From the NCBI RefSeq assembly GCF_015594925.2, contig NZ_CP087590.1:1364001-1428000 (forward strand): 64,000 nucleotides of DNA, read 5' to 3'. This DNA comes from Vibrio sp. VB16 (GTDB lineage Bacteria > Pseudomonadota > Gammaproteobacteria > Enterobacterales > Vibrionaceae). Each line of letters opens with the position of its first letter. Within the stretch, counting starts at the first letter, position 1. Positions 54,167-63,355 of this stretch are shown in pieces. The notes beneath the pieces are model-generated. The model did not search any database. It saw only the letters and a list, made by a program, of their open reading frames with translations, and was not told where the DNA came from. The position numbers were made by a program, and so were the translations under genes.

Positions 54167-55732
54167 TTACTCCGTATGTGCGAGTTGGATAGCGGAAATA
54201 ACCGCCTGCGCTTTACCGCGAGTCTCGTCGGCTTCGGCTTGAGGGTCTGAATCGTAGACTACGCCTGCACCCGCCTGTACTTGTGCAATACCATCTTCTA
54301 CATAAGCGGCTCGGATAACAATACAGGTGTCTAGGTCGCCTTGTCCGGTGAAATAACCAACGGCGCCTCCGTAGCTGCCACGTCGCACTTTTTCAACGTC
54401 CCGGATAAGCTGCATTGCGCGAATTTTTGGTGCGCCAGTTAGCGTACCCATGTTCATGCAGGCTTGGTAAGCATGCAGCGCGTCTAAGTCATCGCGAAGT
54501 TGACCAACGACGCGAGAGACCAAGTGCATGACATGGCTGTATCTATCCACCTTTAAAAGGTCCGCCACGTGGCGTGTACCTGCAGTACTAATACGAGCAA
54601 CATCATTCCTTGCTAAATCTACCAACATCATATGTTCAGCGTTTTCTTTCATATCACTACGGAGGTCGAGTTCAATACGGCCATCTAAATCTAAGTTAAT
54701 GGAACCATCCGGATTTTTGCCGCGACGTCGAGTCCCAGCAATGGGATATATTTCCACTTGATTGGTTTCAGAGGAATATTTTAGTGCACTTTCTGGTGAC
54801 GCGCCGAAAAGGGTAAACAGCTCGTCATGCATGTAGAACATATAAGGGCTAGGATTGCTTTTTTTGAGCCCTTTATAGGAGCCCAAAGGCGAGGGGCAGG
54901 GCAATGTGAATCTTCTCGAAGGGACGACCTGAAAAACATCACCTTTAATCACATATTGTTTTAGATCGCGAACCGTTTGACAAAAGTCTTCGTCTAATAC
55001 ACTCGGGGTCGCTTCGCACGCCTTTAATTTAACGGTATCTCGCAAAGGTGCGGGGTCTTCACTGTGGTCACAGATTTCCGTTAACCGTTGTTGTATTTGG
55101 TTAGTGGATGCTTCTGTACCATCAAATACAGATCCCTGAACCAAACAGGTCTGCGATTGGTGGTCTATAACCATCAGTGTTTCGGCTAAGTAAAAGACAT
55201 AATCTGGACAGCTGTTCGTTTGTTCAGCATGGCCTAGAGGTTCGAAGTTCGCAACCAAATCGTACGAGAAAAGCCCACCAATAAATAAAGCGAAGGTGTC
55301 CTTATTCTCGGTATCAAAGCTGTGTTGAATAATACGCAAAGCATCGAATGAAGACGCCTCTTTTAAACGGCTGTCTTCATCTATATTTGTGTCAGCTTGA
55401 GGAAAATCTAGTTGTAGGTTTTCACCCTCTTTATTGATGGCAACATTTGCGGTGACATGTGAAGCAATTCGCGCTAAGGCGTTAATGCCATTTAGAGACA
55501 GTGGTTGCATCTCAACATGGTGCCCATTGCAAACCACGCGCACAGCCGCATCTATCAACAACATGCTCTTTAGATCTTCTTTTGAATCGATATCCGCTGA
55601 TTCTAAAAGGAGGCTATTTGTTTTGTCCGCACACAGCACTTGAAAAAGGCGAGTTGGGTCTTCGGAATAAGGAACAGATAGAGAGATAACATCTAATTTG
55701 CCCTTTTGTGTAATTTGAATCGCCTTATTCAT
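54167..55732 (-). CDS. trpE: Anthranilate synthase component I
   Basis: TrpE makes anthranilate from chorismate, first step of the pathway. The 521-residue protein has the tryptophan feedback site LLESADIDSKEDLKS near residue 40 and the chorismate-binding C-terminal domain with PIAGTRRRGK, LVDLARNDVARIS, MGTLTGAPKIRAM and the final GAGVVYDSDPQAEADET. The feedback motif supports inhibition by Trp. It is preceded by about 240 bases of leader containing trpL and the attenuator, and is followed after 5 bases by trpG. Confidence 0.98.
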   Translation of the reverse strand: MNKAIQITQKGKLDVISLSVPYSEDPTRLFQVLCADKTNSLLLESADIDSKEDLKSMLLIDAAVRVVCNGHHVEMQPLSLNGINALARIASHVTANVAINKEGENLQLDFPQADTNIDEDSRLKEASSFDALRIIQHSFDTENKDTFALFIGGLFSYDLVANFEPLGHAEQTNSCPDYVFYLAETLMVIDHQSQTCLVQGSVFDGTEASTNQIQQRLTEICDHSEDPAPLRDTVKLKACEATPSVLDEDFCQTVRDLKQYVIKGDVFQVVPSRRFTLPCPSPLGSYKGLKKSNPSPYMFYMHDELFTLFGASPESALKYSSETNQVEIYPIAGTRRRGKNPDGSINLDLDGRIELDLRSDMKENAEHMMLVDLARNDVARISTAGTRHVADLLKVDRYSHVMHLVSRVVGQLRDDLDALHAYQACMNMGTLTGAPKIRAMQLIRDVEKVRRGSYGGAVGYFTGQGDLDTCIVIRAAYVEDGIAQVQAGAGVVYDSDPQAEADETRGKAQAVISAIQLAHTE

Positions 55733-55904
55733 AAGACATCCTCTGATAATGCTAAATTTGGAGCGGTTGCCCCCAGTTTCTCATAAACACTTACGCTACC
55801 CAATAATTAATGAAATCAAACTGTTGCTATTTTGTTCAGTTAACAAGTTATCTCTGTAAAATAAATTGTCATCAACGTTAGGTTCAAAAATGAGTAAGTG
55901 GAAG

Positions 55905-55936
55905 CAATAAAAAAACCCGTCGTATAGACGGGTTTT
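55905..55936 (-). terminator. trp attenuator terminator (3:4 hairpin)
   Basis: On the minus strand AAAACCCGTC (55936-55927) pairs with GACGGGTTTT (55921-55912) and is followed by further T residues. The alternative partner for the first arm is GACGGGG at 55976-55970, which overlaps the trpL stop codon, so an antiterminator can form when the ribosome stalls at the two Trp codons. Confidence 0.88.
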
Positions 55937-55974
55937 AAACTAAATTCTGTATATCAAACAGTATCGTTACCCCG

Positions 55975-56064
55975 TCAAGTCCCAAAACCGATACGCCACC
56001 AACGAAGCTCAGACACAATGTCTGCTCTTTTATCGCTAGGCTTTTGGTTAGATTCTTGTAACAT
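55975..56064 (-). CDS. trpL: trp operon leader peptide
   Basis: A 29-residue frame begins MLQESNQKPSD at 56064 and ends RWWRIGFGT at 55975, with tandem Trp codons at positions 22 and 23. AGGA lies about 10 bases before the ATG. It is placed between the trp promoter and the attenuator hairpin, with the stop codon overlapping the second RNA arm. This is the classical attenuation layout: low charged tRNA-Trp stalls the ribosome at the WW pair and permits the antiterminator. It is too short for usual gene calling. Confidence 0.93.
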   Translation of the reverse strand: MLQESNQKPSDKRADIVSELRWWRIGFGT

Positions 56065-56089
56065 AGTGTATTATTCCTATTTGAAAGTT

Positions 56090-56123
56090 GTACTAGTAAA
56101 CTAGTACTAGAGACTAAAGTCAA
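56090..56123 (-). promoter_or_regulatory. trp promoter with TrpR operator
   Basis: On the minus strand, TTGACT (56123-56118), a 17-base spacer and TTTACT (56100-56095) form a sigma-70 promoter. An 18-base perfect palindrome, GTACTAGT-TT-ACTAGTAC (56090-56107), covers the -10 box and contains the ACTAGT half sites of the E. coli TrpR operator. The rnm ATG is only 24 bases from the edge of the operator on the other strand. Confidence 0.88.
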
Positions 56124-56130
56124 GTATTAA

Positions 56131-56973
56131 ATGAAAATTGATCTACACTGCCATACAACCGCCTCTGATGGACGATTAACTCCGACGGAAATCGTCGATA
56201 GGGCAATTGAATTTGACGTACGCGTTCTAGCGATTACTGACCATGATACGATAGATGGCTTAGCGCCTGCCTTTGAATATGTTGATAATAACAAACTGAA
56301 TATTAAGCTGATTCGTGGCATTGAGATTTCGACGGTCTGGCAAAATAAAGATATCCACGTAGTCGGATTAAATATAGATGAATGCAACCTTGAACTACTG
56401 ACTCTTATACAAGAGCAAAAGCAGAGAAGAGCAGAACGCTCTGAACTGATGGCACTAAGGCTTGCGAAGGTCACTAAAGAAACGGTGTTAGCCGAGGTAA
56501 AAGAAATCGCATCAGGTGCCCCCCTTACGCGATCTCACTTTGCAAAGTGGCTTGTGGATAATGGTTATGCGAAAACCATGCAGCAGGTTTTTAAAAAATA
56601 CTTAACGCGAGACAAGCCCGGTTATGTACCGCCGAACTGGTGTTCTATAGCAGAGGCGGTTGCGGCTATTCATGCCGCTGGAGGTGATGCAGTTCTGGCG
56701 CATCCGGGACGATATCAGTTAACCGCTAAGTGGACCAAACGCTTGATATCAGCCTTTGTGGAAGCAGGTGGAAACGGAATGGAAATCGCGTTGCCTCAAC
56801 AAGGTCAACAAGAAAGGCGAAACCTTGCCGATTATGCTATACAATACAACCTATTAGCGTCCCAAGGGTCCGATTTTCATTATCCATCCCCTTGGACGGA
56901 GCTGGGACGTAATCTTTGGTTACCTTCTGGTGTAGATCCAATATGGAAAGATTGGGGTATAAACCCAACCTAA
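56131..56973 (+). CDS. rnm: PHP-domain 5'-3' exoribonuclease RNase AM
   Basis: Rnm (YciV, formerly TrpH) is a PHP-family phosphoesterase reported to trim 5' ends of rRNA and act on short oligonucleotides. The 280-residue protein starts MKIDLHCHTTASDGRL and has the PHP metal motifs DLHCHT, TDHDTID, GIEIST, LAHPGRY and QGSDFHYP in order. E. coli YciV has 293 residues. No clear ribosome site precedes the ATG (AAGTATTAA). The gene is divergent from trp, and its transcript must begin close to or inside the TrpR operator. yciO follows after 31 bases. Confidence 0.94.
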   Translation: MKIDLHCHTTASDGRLTPTEIVDRAIEFDVRVLAITDHDTIDGLAPAFEYVDNNKLNIKLIRGIEISTVWQNKDIHVVGLNIDECNLELLTLIQEQKQRRAERSELMALRLAKVTKETVLAEVKEIASGAPLTRSHFAKWLVDNGYAKTMQQVFKKYLTRDKPGYVPPNWCSIAEAVAAIHAAGGDAVLAHPGRYQLTAKWTKRLISAFVEAGGNGMEIALPQQGQQERRNLADYAIQYNLLASQGSDFHYPSPWTELGRNLWLPSGVDPIWKDWGINPT

Positions 56974-57004
56974 GATACCGATGCGTCGGTAGTGAGGAAT
57001 TATC

Positions 57005-57625
57005 ATGAGTCAATTTTTTTATGTACACCCAGACAATCCGCAAGCTCGGTTGATTAGCCAAGCGGTTGCGATTATTCGAACTGGTGGTGTTGTTGTCTAC
57101 CCAACCGATTCTGGTTACGCACTTGGGTGTCAGCTAGAAAATAAACAAGCATTAGACACTATTTGTCGTATTCGTAAACTGGATGACAAACACAATTTTA
57201 CGCTTCTCTGCCGAGATCTTTCTGAATTGTCAATATATGCACGCGTTGATAACACCGCATTCCGTTTGCTAAAAAATAATACGCCTGGTGCCTATACTTT
57301 TATTTTTAAAGGGACTAAAGAAGTTCCACGCAGACTGATGAATGCGAAGCGTAAAACAATTGGTATAAGGGTTCCTGACAACCGTATTGCTCTTGATTTA
57401 TTAGAAGCCTTGGGTGAACCATTAATGTCGACCACCCTGATTTTGCCAGGAAGTGATGTTGCGGAATCAGATCCAGAAGATATCAGAGATAAACTAGAGC
57501 ACACGGTTGATCTGATAATGAATGGTGGTTATCTGGGAGAGCAGCCAACAACGGTCATTGATTTTAGTGATGATGAACCTGTGGTACTGAGATTGGGTGC
57601 AGGTGACCCATCTCCATTCAAATAG
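57005..57625 (+). CDS. yciO: YciO, YrdC/Sua5-fold protein
   Basis: The 206-residue protein has the YrdC fold: VVYPTDSGYALGCQ near residue 30, RKLDDKHNFTLLCRDLS, NAKRKTIGIRVPD and PTTVIDFS near the end. It resembles YciO rather than TsaC by length and by the extra C-terminal GAGDPSPFK. YrdC-type enzymes make threonylcarbamoyl-AMP for tRNA t6A; YciO activity is weaker and its role is debated. It follows rnm in the same direction, preceded by AGGA, and ends at a strong terminator. Confidence 0.93.
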   Translation: MSQFFYVHPDNPQARLISQAVAIIRTGGVVVYPTDSGYALGCQLENKQALDTICRIRKLDDKHNFTLLCRDLSELSIYARVDNTAFRLLKNNTPGAYTFIFKGTKEVPRRLMNAKRKTIGIRVPDNRIALDLLEALGEPLMSTTLILPGSDVAESDPEDIRDKLEHTVDLIMNGGYLGEQPTTVIDFSDDEPVVLRLGAGDPSPFK

Positions 57626-57633
57626 AACCAAAT

Positions 57634-57655
57634 AAAGGAGCTTCGGCTCCTTTTT
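57634..57655 (+). terminator. Terminator of rnm-yciO
   Basis: AAAGGAGC, loop TTCG (a stable tetraloop), GCTCCTTT and more T residues. Confidence 0.92.
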
Positions 57656-57703
57656 CTTTATTGAAATCGGTCAAATCGCTATCTAATTCTTATGAAAATA
57701 ATG

Positions 57704-57709
57704 TATAAT
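57704..57709 (+). promoter_or_regulatory. Candidate -10 box for rluB
   Basis: A perfect TATAAT lies about 106 bases before the rluB ATG, directly after the yciO terminator. The -35 region is weak. If it is used, rluB has a leader of about 100 bases. Confidence 0.5.
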
Positions 57710-57815
57710 CGCCGACCGCATTTTTATTGCAGTTTTGTTTGTTCGATGCAAGTCGTGCAAGAGACAATTTTTTAAATTACTGACGTCTGTGAAGACGACA
57801 ACAACAGGTATATTG

Positions 57816-58712
57816 ATGAGCGAAAAACTACAGAAAATTTTAGCCAGAGCCGGTCACGGTTCAAGGCGTGAACTAGAAACATTAATCAAATCAGGCCGTG
57901 TAAGTGTTAACGGTAAAGTTGCGAAGCTCGGTGAGCGCCTAGAAGACGATAATTCAGTTATCCGTATGGACGGACATGTTATCTCTATTAAAGAAGATGA
58001 CGATGAGGTATGTCGTGTATTGGCGTATTACAAACCTGAAGGCGAGTTATGTACTCGTTCTGATCCTGAAGGTCGTAGAACTGTATTTGATCGCTTGCCT
58101 AAAATTCGTGGTGCACGCTGGATCTCTGTAGGGCGTCTGGATGCAAATACATCTGGTTTACTGTTATTTACTACAGACGGTGAGTTAGCCAACCGCTTGA
58201 TGCACCCTAGCCGTCAGGTAGAGCGTGAATATCTAGTCCGCGTATTTGGTGAAATAGACGAGAAAAAGGTTCGCAATGTTGTTCAGGGTGTGAAACTTGA
58301 AGACGGCATGGCACGATTCGAAGATGTTGTTTATGCCGGTGGTGAAGGTATGAACCATACTTTCTACGTGGTGATTAACGAAGGACGTAACCGTGAAGTT
58401 CGTCGCTTATGGGAGTCACAAAACACAACAGTAAGTCGATTAAAGCGTGTTCGTTATGGTGATATTTACCTAGAGAAAACGCTACCACGTGGTGGTTGGA
58501 TGGAACTTGAACTGAAAGAAGTTAACTACTTGCGTGAGTTAGTTGAATTGAAGCCAGAAAAGAATACAGTGATAGATCTAGATAAAAACAATACATCTCG
58601 TAAACGCGAACGTTCACGTCATCAGAAAATTCGCCGCGCAGTTAGACGTCATGAAGAAAGAGTGACAGCCCCTAAAGGTCGTGGAAATAGAAATCGTAAA
58701 GTAAGAAAATAA
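57816..58712 (+). CDS. rluB: 23S rRNA pseudouridine(2605) synthase RluB
   Basis: RluB isomerises U2605 of 23S rRNA. From the ATG at 57816 (MSEKLQKILARAGHGSRR) the protein has 298 residues: an S4 RNA-binding domain at the start, then the catalytic GRLDANTSGLLLFT with Asp109, matching E. coli Asp110. NEGRNREVRRLW and LKRVRYG follow. The C-terminus (about 250-298) is very basic and rich in Arg and Lys, an RNA-binding tail common in RluB. The frame is open upstream to 57735, but that part lacks a ribosome site and does not resemble the family. Confidence 0.96.
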   Translation: MSEKLQKILARAGHGSRRELETLIKSGRVSVNGKVAKLGERLEDDNSVIRMDGHVISIKEDDDEVCRVLAYYKPEGELCTRSDPEGRRTVFDRLPKIRGARWISVGRLDANTSGLLLFTTDGELANRLMHPSRQVEREYLVRVFGEIDEKKVRNVVQGVKLEDGMARFEDVVYAGGEGMNHTFYVVINEGRNREVRRLWESQNTTVSRLKRVRYGDIYLEKTLPRGGWMELELKEVNYLRELVELKPEKNTVIDLDKNNTSRKRERSRHQKIRRAVRRHEERVTAPKGRGNRNRKVRK

Positions 58713-58741
58713 CGTAAACGATAAATAATAGATGAATAATA

Positions 58742-58774
58742 AAAAACGGGTTATACATGGTGTAACCCGTTTTT
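58742..58774. terminator. Bidirectional terminator between rluB and yciU
   Basis: AAAAACGGGTTA and TAACCCGTTTTT form a strong stem around a nine-base loop, with A-run and T-run on the two sides, between convergent genes. Confidence 0.9.
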
Positions 58775-58789
58775 GCGTTTAATTAAAGT

Positions 58790-59143
58790 TTACTCTCTTT
58801 TCCAAAAAACATGACAGAACTTATGCTCTGGAGTACGGCTAACGAGCATTCTGGCAAACACATCATCAAGTACATCCGATTCTTCATCCACTAAGCCAAT
58901 GCGAACCTCAGCATAGACTTCTTTGTCTACTTCAAAGCCGACTTCTGCTGCCCAATCATCACCAGTTTCAACCAACTCTGCTGCGCCTCGGTCTTCGAAC
59001 TGTGCGGTGAATAGAATCACATCTGCAGGTTCTAGGTTATCAGGTGCCATTTCTAAGAAGATATCGTATGCGACGTCAATAACATCATCATATGAAATCA
59101 GTTCTTCTTGGGCGTTTTGATTACCTTCGTTGTTATCTACCAT
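58790..59143 (-). CDS. yciU: HI1450/YciU family dsDNA-mimic protein
   Basis: This 117-residue acidic protein contains the DUF440 core almost unchanged: IDVAYDIFLEMAPDNLEPADVILFTAQFEDRGAAE, then DDVFARMLVSR and PEHKFCHVFWKRE. HI1450 from Haemophilus, of this family, mimics DNA charge and binds HU. The N-terminal ~20 residues (NNEGNQNAQEE) are an additional acidic extension. It lies 10 bases after the yeiP stop, so the two form a unit. Confidence 0.93.
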   Translation of the reverse strand: MVDNNEGNQNAQEELISYDDVIDVAYDIFLEMAPDNLEPADVILFTAQFEDRGAAELVETGDDWAAEVGFEVDKEVYAEVRIGLVDEESDVLDDVFARMLVSRTPEHKFCHVFWKRE

Positions 59144-59153
59144 ATGCTTGTTC

Positions 59154-59723
59154 CTAATCTGCTCTGCTCGTGTATTTGCTTTCGGCGGTGTTGATTTTCA
59201 CTTTGTCGCCAGACCCAATGTATTCAGGTACCTGAATAGTGAGTCCCGTCGCGAAGCGAGCAGGCTTAGAACGCGCAGAAGCAGAAGCGCCCTTGATAGA
59301 AGGGTCCGTCTCTTCGATGACCATTTCAACGGAAGCGGGCAGCTCAATAGCAACAGATTTGTCATTGATCAATACAACCTGTATTCCTTGTGTCTCTTCG
59401 TTGATAAATAGTAATTCTTCTTTGATGTCATCGCCGTTGAAGTTGTACTGAGTGTAATCTTCGTTATCCATAAAGACATACTCATCACCGTCAATGTAAG
59501 AGAACATCACATTGCGCTTTGTCATATCAACGGTTTCTAAAAGCTCATCACTCTTAAACCCTTCTTCTACCTTGCCGCCTGTCATTAAATCTTTGAAGCG
59601 AAATTTATAGATTTTCGCTCCGCCACGGCCACCGGGAGTGGTGATGTCGAAATCTTTAACAAGTAAAATTTTACCGTTTAGGCTTACCGCAAAGCCTTTT
59701 TTTATATCACTAGCCTTTGTCAT
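59154..59723 (-). CDS. yeiP: Elongation factor P-like protein YeiP
   Basis: YeiP is a paralogue of elongation factor P. From the ATG at 59723 (MTKASDIKKGFAV, preceded by AAGGTC) it has 189 residues, close to E. coli YeiP (190). The frame is open to 59768 without a ribosome site. The tip loop of the first domain (TTPGGRGGAKIYK) carries Arg where EF-P has its modified Lys or Arg, within PGGRGGA. The three beta-barrel domains are of normal length. yciU follows after 10 bases. Confidence 0.93.
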   Translation of the reverse strand: MTKASDIKKGFAVSLNGKILLVKDFDITTPGGRGGAKIYKFRFKDLMTGGKVEEGFKSDELLETVDMTKRNVMFSYIDGDEYVFMDNEDYTQYNFNGDDIKEELLFINEETQGIQVVLINDKSVAIELPASVEMVIEETDPSIKGASASARSKPARFATGLTIQVPEYIGSGDKVKINTAESKYTSRAD

Positions 59724-59902
59724 CGTTCTGACCTTTAAATGTATAAGTTGACCAATAAATTGGGGCACAAGGAATAGAATACAACCTCTGGTTTTAAATC
59801 CAATATTTACAAGGCATAATTGAGCTCAAAATAAGGTTTATATTCGGTTTTTACCATTTTAGGTTTTTTTTTAATCATTAACGACCAATAGCGAGTAACT
59901 TT

Positions 59903-60670
59903 GTGCCATTACCAGTGATAGATCCGAGCGCCCCTTGGCAAGAAGAATATCGTAGAGTCATTCAAGAATTAATTCCAGCGCTTGAAAGCGGGTTAGGTAG
60001 TAACCTCCATAGTATCTACCTTTATGGCAGCGTGGCGAGAAAGTGCGCCGTGCCTGGTAAATCTAACCTTGATTTGGTGGTGGTAACAAGACGTCAACCG
60101 GATGCAAGGTTTCAGACGTTATTGAGCACGATAAAATGGCGATATAAAAAAGCCTTTCCGTTGATCACTGACTTATCTTTTCAGTTCCCTTTGGTCAAAA
60201 ATATTTTAGCGATAGAAAGTGTTATCACTTGGGGTTTCATGCTGAAACACTGCTGTGTTTGTGTTTCCGGCGATGACTTGTCAACTCGTTACGGCGAATT
60301 TGAGCCGAGTTGGGAGATCGCTAAGTTTTGGAATATGGATGTCGATGAGTGGATTGCAACTTATCGGAAAAAAATCGCACAAGCAACAAACAGAGAGGAG
60401 CAGATTAAACTCCAAGTAATCATCGCCAAAAAATTACTCAGAGCAAGTTACTCAGTGATCATGAATAAAGACAAAGGTTGGTATGACGATCCAGCCGAAT
60501 GCGGTGAGAAGTTTCTAAATTACTATCCAAACAAGCATATAGAGATTGAGCGGCTCAATATTCTACTTTCTGGTCGATATATACCTAAACGCTCCATTAT
60601 TGGGATCTTGGATAGCTATGGTAGCTGGTTGGTTAAAGCTTATAAGAAAACAGAGTTTAGGATTGGTTAG
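59903..60670 (+). CDS. Nucleotidyltransferase-fold protein with Asn in the catalytic pair
   Basis: The 255-residue protein has the start of a polymerase-beta-like nucleotidyltransferase domain: YLYGSVARKCAVPGKSNLDLVVV, with GS at residues 42-43. The usual D-x-D metal pair is Asn55-x-Asp57 here, so one metal ligand is altered. A third acidic residue may be in DLSFQF near residue 93. The C-terminal half is helical (WNMDVDEWIATYRKK, KKLLRASYSVIM). Aminoglycoside-adenylyltransferase-like and MNT-type toxins share this core, but there is no partner gene nearby. The start is a GTG with GCGAG upstream. Function is unknown. Confidence 0.72.
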   Translation: MPLPVIDPSAPWQEEYRRVIQELIPALESGLGSNLHSIYLYGSVARKCAVPGKSNLDLVVVTRRQPDARFQTLLSTIKWRYKKAFPLITDLSFQFPLVKNILAIESVITWGFMLKHCCVCVSGDDLSTRYGEFEPSWEIAKFWNMDVDEWIATYRKKIAQATNREEQIKLQVIIAKKLLRASYSVIMNKDKGWYDDPAECGEKFLNYYPNKHIEIERLNILLSGRYIPKRSIIGILDSYGSWLVKAYKKTEFRIG

Positions 60671-60706
60671 TGTCAATCCAATGAACATTAAAACGGTTCA
60701 CTGAGA

Positions 60707-63070
60707 TCAAAATAGGCCCAACTGTGGCGCGTTTATGCTCTCAAAGTCAAGCCCGATAAAGGGCAATATTGCATCGGCAACGGGCAATAGTTGCTTATCA
60801 ATGTAATGCTGATAATCAATGGCACTCTGTCTGTATTCTTCTGGTTCCGGCCCGTTTAACGTTATTACGTATTCGATACGACCTCGGTTTTGATATTGAA
60901 GAGGTCTGCCTAATTTTGCATTAATTTCATCTGCCATACGAGCCGCTTTAACTTGAGGTGGTACGTTTTTTTGATACTCGCTGAGCTTACGCCTCAACCT
61001 TTTCTGGTAGGTAAGTTTATCGTCATATTCACCATTGAGTGTTGCTTCTACATAACGACGAATATAGTCAGTTGGATCAATATCATGAAAAATCATTTCG
61101 TAGAGTTCTTGCTGGAACTGCTGAGATAATACCGTCCAGTCGGTGCGCACACTTTCTAGCCCTTTGAATACAATATGTTCCGCCTTACCCTCGCCAATAA
61201 GTCCGGCATAACGTTTCTTAGAACCTGTTTCGGAACCTCGAATCGTTGGCATCAAAAATTTTCGGTAATGGGTTTCATACTCGAGCTCTAAACAAGAGCT
61301 GAGACCATATTTCTGCTGTATATGGTTGGTCCACCAATCGTTTATATGATCGATTAATTCTTTGCCTATTTCGTCTGCTTCAGATGTCGGTAAGGCGCGG
61401 GTCAGGGAGACAAAGGTTGAGTCAGTATCACCATAAATAACAATGTACCCTTTTTGTTCGATTAACTGCTTTGTGCGCTTCATTATTTCATGTCCGCGCA
61501 TGGTTATAGAGGAAGCAAGGCGGACATCGAAAAAACGACATCCAGACGAGCCGAGTACACCGTAAAAAGAATTCATAATGATTTTTATGGCTTGCGAAAA
61601 AGCTTTCTCATTGTTTTTCTTGGCATTATCTCTCGCTGACCATAAATCTTCTATCATTTTTGGGAGAAAGTGCTTGGTTCGGTGAAACTGCCCACCAACA
61701 AATCCTTCTACCGCTTGGTCTTGTTTATTCCCTGCTGTCAGTTTGAGGCCTTCTACTAACCCTAGAGGGTCAATTAAGAACGAACGGATGATAGAAGGAT
61801 AAAGGCTCTTAAAATCCAGTACCAAAACAGAATCGTACAATCCCGGTAAAGAATCCATCACGTAACCACCAGGACTGGCCTGCCAGTTTTCGCTCTGAAG
61901 GCTAGGGGCTACGTAGCCAGCCCGGTGAAGCTGTGGCAAATATAGATTAGTGAATGCGGCGACTGATCCACCCATGCGGTCTAGTTCTATACCAGTTAAC
62001 CTTGAACGTTCAATGACAAATTCTATTAGATGAGTATGTTGGAAAATTCGATTTACTAACACACAGTCTTGCAAATTGTATTTTGCTAATGCCGGTTTGT
62101 TATGGCGGAACATGTTGTTTATTTCTGCCATTCTGTCGTGGACGTTATGTATTGCCTTACCTTCGGAAAGCAGTTCTTGAGAAACGGACTCTAAAGACCA
62201 AGAACGGAACGAATAGGTGGCGGTTTTAAGCGTATCAATACCATCCAATACCACTCTACCAGGAATAGAAATGAACCCCTGTTGCGTTTGGTTGGATTGC
62301 CTGAAATAAGCATTTTGATTTCCTCTACCAATGGCGAGTTTAAGTCCATGCCATTCGGCCCGTTTGACTAATAACCTGAAATCAAAATCCACCACCATCC
62401 AACCAAGAATGAGGTCTGGGTCGTAGTGTTTAAACCAATCTATGAGTGCGACTAACAACATCTTTTCATTTTCAACCCATTGAACTGGAGTTTCGCAAGG
62501 TTCTGGTGAGCCAATCATAATCACACGATTATCAAGAGGTGAAGCCAATCCGACGGAATATAGAATGCCATTTTCTGAACATTCAATATCCAATGAGACA
62601 TAGCTTAGGTTTGGGTGGTACGCACCCTTACGGCATTTCGCTTGCGTTATCTGGGTGTAGCCATTCTTTGCTGTTTTATAACCGGTAAACTCAATGCCCC
62701 CTTGAATAAATCGTTCCATCAAATATCGATCTGCTAGGCGAACGTCGGATTCGATTGTTTCGATATCATTAGAGGTGAGCAGAGTTAAGATTTGGGTTTT
62801 TAGGTATTGGTTTTCGCTGTAACAAGCGACGACCGCGTTTTGTAGAAAGTCTTTTAATTCAAGCGGCTTAAATTCTAATTTCTGTCTGTGTTCCAAGCAA
62901 AGGCTTTGGACTTTTGACAAGTCAGTGGCTTTTATGAAAAAAAGGCTTTTTTCAGATTGAATCTTTAGTTGAGTTGGCCCCTCAGGTGTATTTAGCCACA
63001 GCTCAATCAAAGTTGACCCTTTGATATCTCGGGCGTGGCGTGTAAGGATAAACCCTTTTTGTAGATTCAA
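60707..63070 (-). CDS. polB: DNA polymerase II
   Basis: PolB is the family B, SOS-linked polymerase used in replication restart and repair. The 787-residue protein has the 3'-5' exonuclease motifs (SLDIECS; LGWMVVDFDF; YNLQDCVLV) and polymerase motifs in order: A DFKSLYPSIIRSF, B KIIMNSFYGVLG and C YGDTDSTFV. E. coli Pol II has 783 residues. It lies divergent from varA across 285 bases. I did not find a clear LexA box (CTGT-N8-ACAG) just upstream, but the region was only read by eye. Confidence 0.97.
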   Translation of the reverse strand: MNLQKGFILTRHARDIKGSTLIELWLNTPEGPTQLKIQSEKSLFFIKATDLSKVQSLCLEHRQKLEFKPLELKDFLQNAVVACYSENQYLKTQILTLLTSNDIETIESDVRLADRYLMERFIQGGIEFTGYKTAKNGYTQITQAKCRKGAYHPNLSYVSLDIECSENGILYSVGLASPLDNRVIMIGSPEPCETPVQWVENEKMLLVALIDWFKHYDPDLILGWMVVDFDFRLLVKRAEWHGLKLAIGRGNQNAYFRQSNQTQQGFISIPGRVVLDGIDTLKTATYSFRSWSLESVSQELLSEGKAIHNVHDRMAEINNMFRHNKPALAKYNLQDCVLVNRIFQHTHLIEFVIERSRLTGIELDRMGGSVAAFTNLYLPQLHRAGYVAPSLQSENWQASPGGYVMDSLPGLYDSVLVLDFKSLYPSIIRSFLIDPLGLVEGLKLTAGNKQDQAVEGFVGGQFHRTKHFLPKMIEDLWSARDNAKKNNEKAFSQAIKIIMNSFYGVLGSSGCRFFDVRLASSITMRGHEIMKRTKQLIEQKGYIVIYGDTDSTFVSLTRALPTSEADEIGKELIDHINDWWTNHIQQKYGLSSCLELEYETHYRKFLMPTIRGSETGSKKRYAGLIGEGKAEHIVFKGLESVRTDWTVLSQQFQQELYEMIFHDIDPTDYIRRYVEATLNGEYDDKLTYQKRLRRKLSEYQKNVPPQVKAARMADEINAKLGRPLQYQNRGRIEYVITLNGPEPEEYRQSAIDYQHYIDKQLLPVADAILPFIGLDFESINAPQLGLF

Positions 63071-63355
63071 TTTGTAGCCTTAGGTACTGAACATGCTTGG
63101 ATAGTAGCAATTATTGTTGGCAAATAGCCAGTTGGTAGCGTAGTGTTGTATCGAATAATTAACGATTGATATAAAAATCGGCGTTAAATTAATTAGTTGA
63201 TAAATAGTCACTATAAAAAATAATGAAAGTTTGTGCTACGACTCATATGTAGTTAAGCATTCTTGTCTAAAATAGGTTAAAATCGTTATAGTATTGCGTA
63301 CCATTTCTCAAATTGAGATTCGGTTAGCAGAGGTTGGTAGTGTGGAGATACAAGT

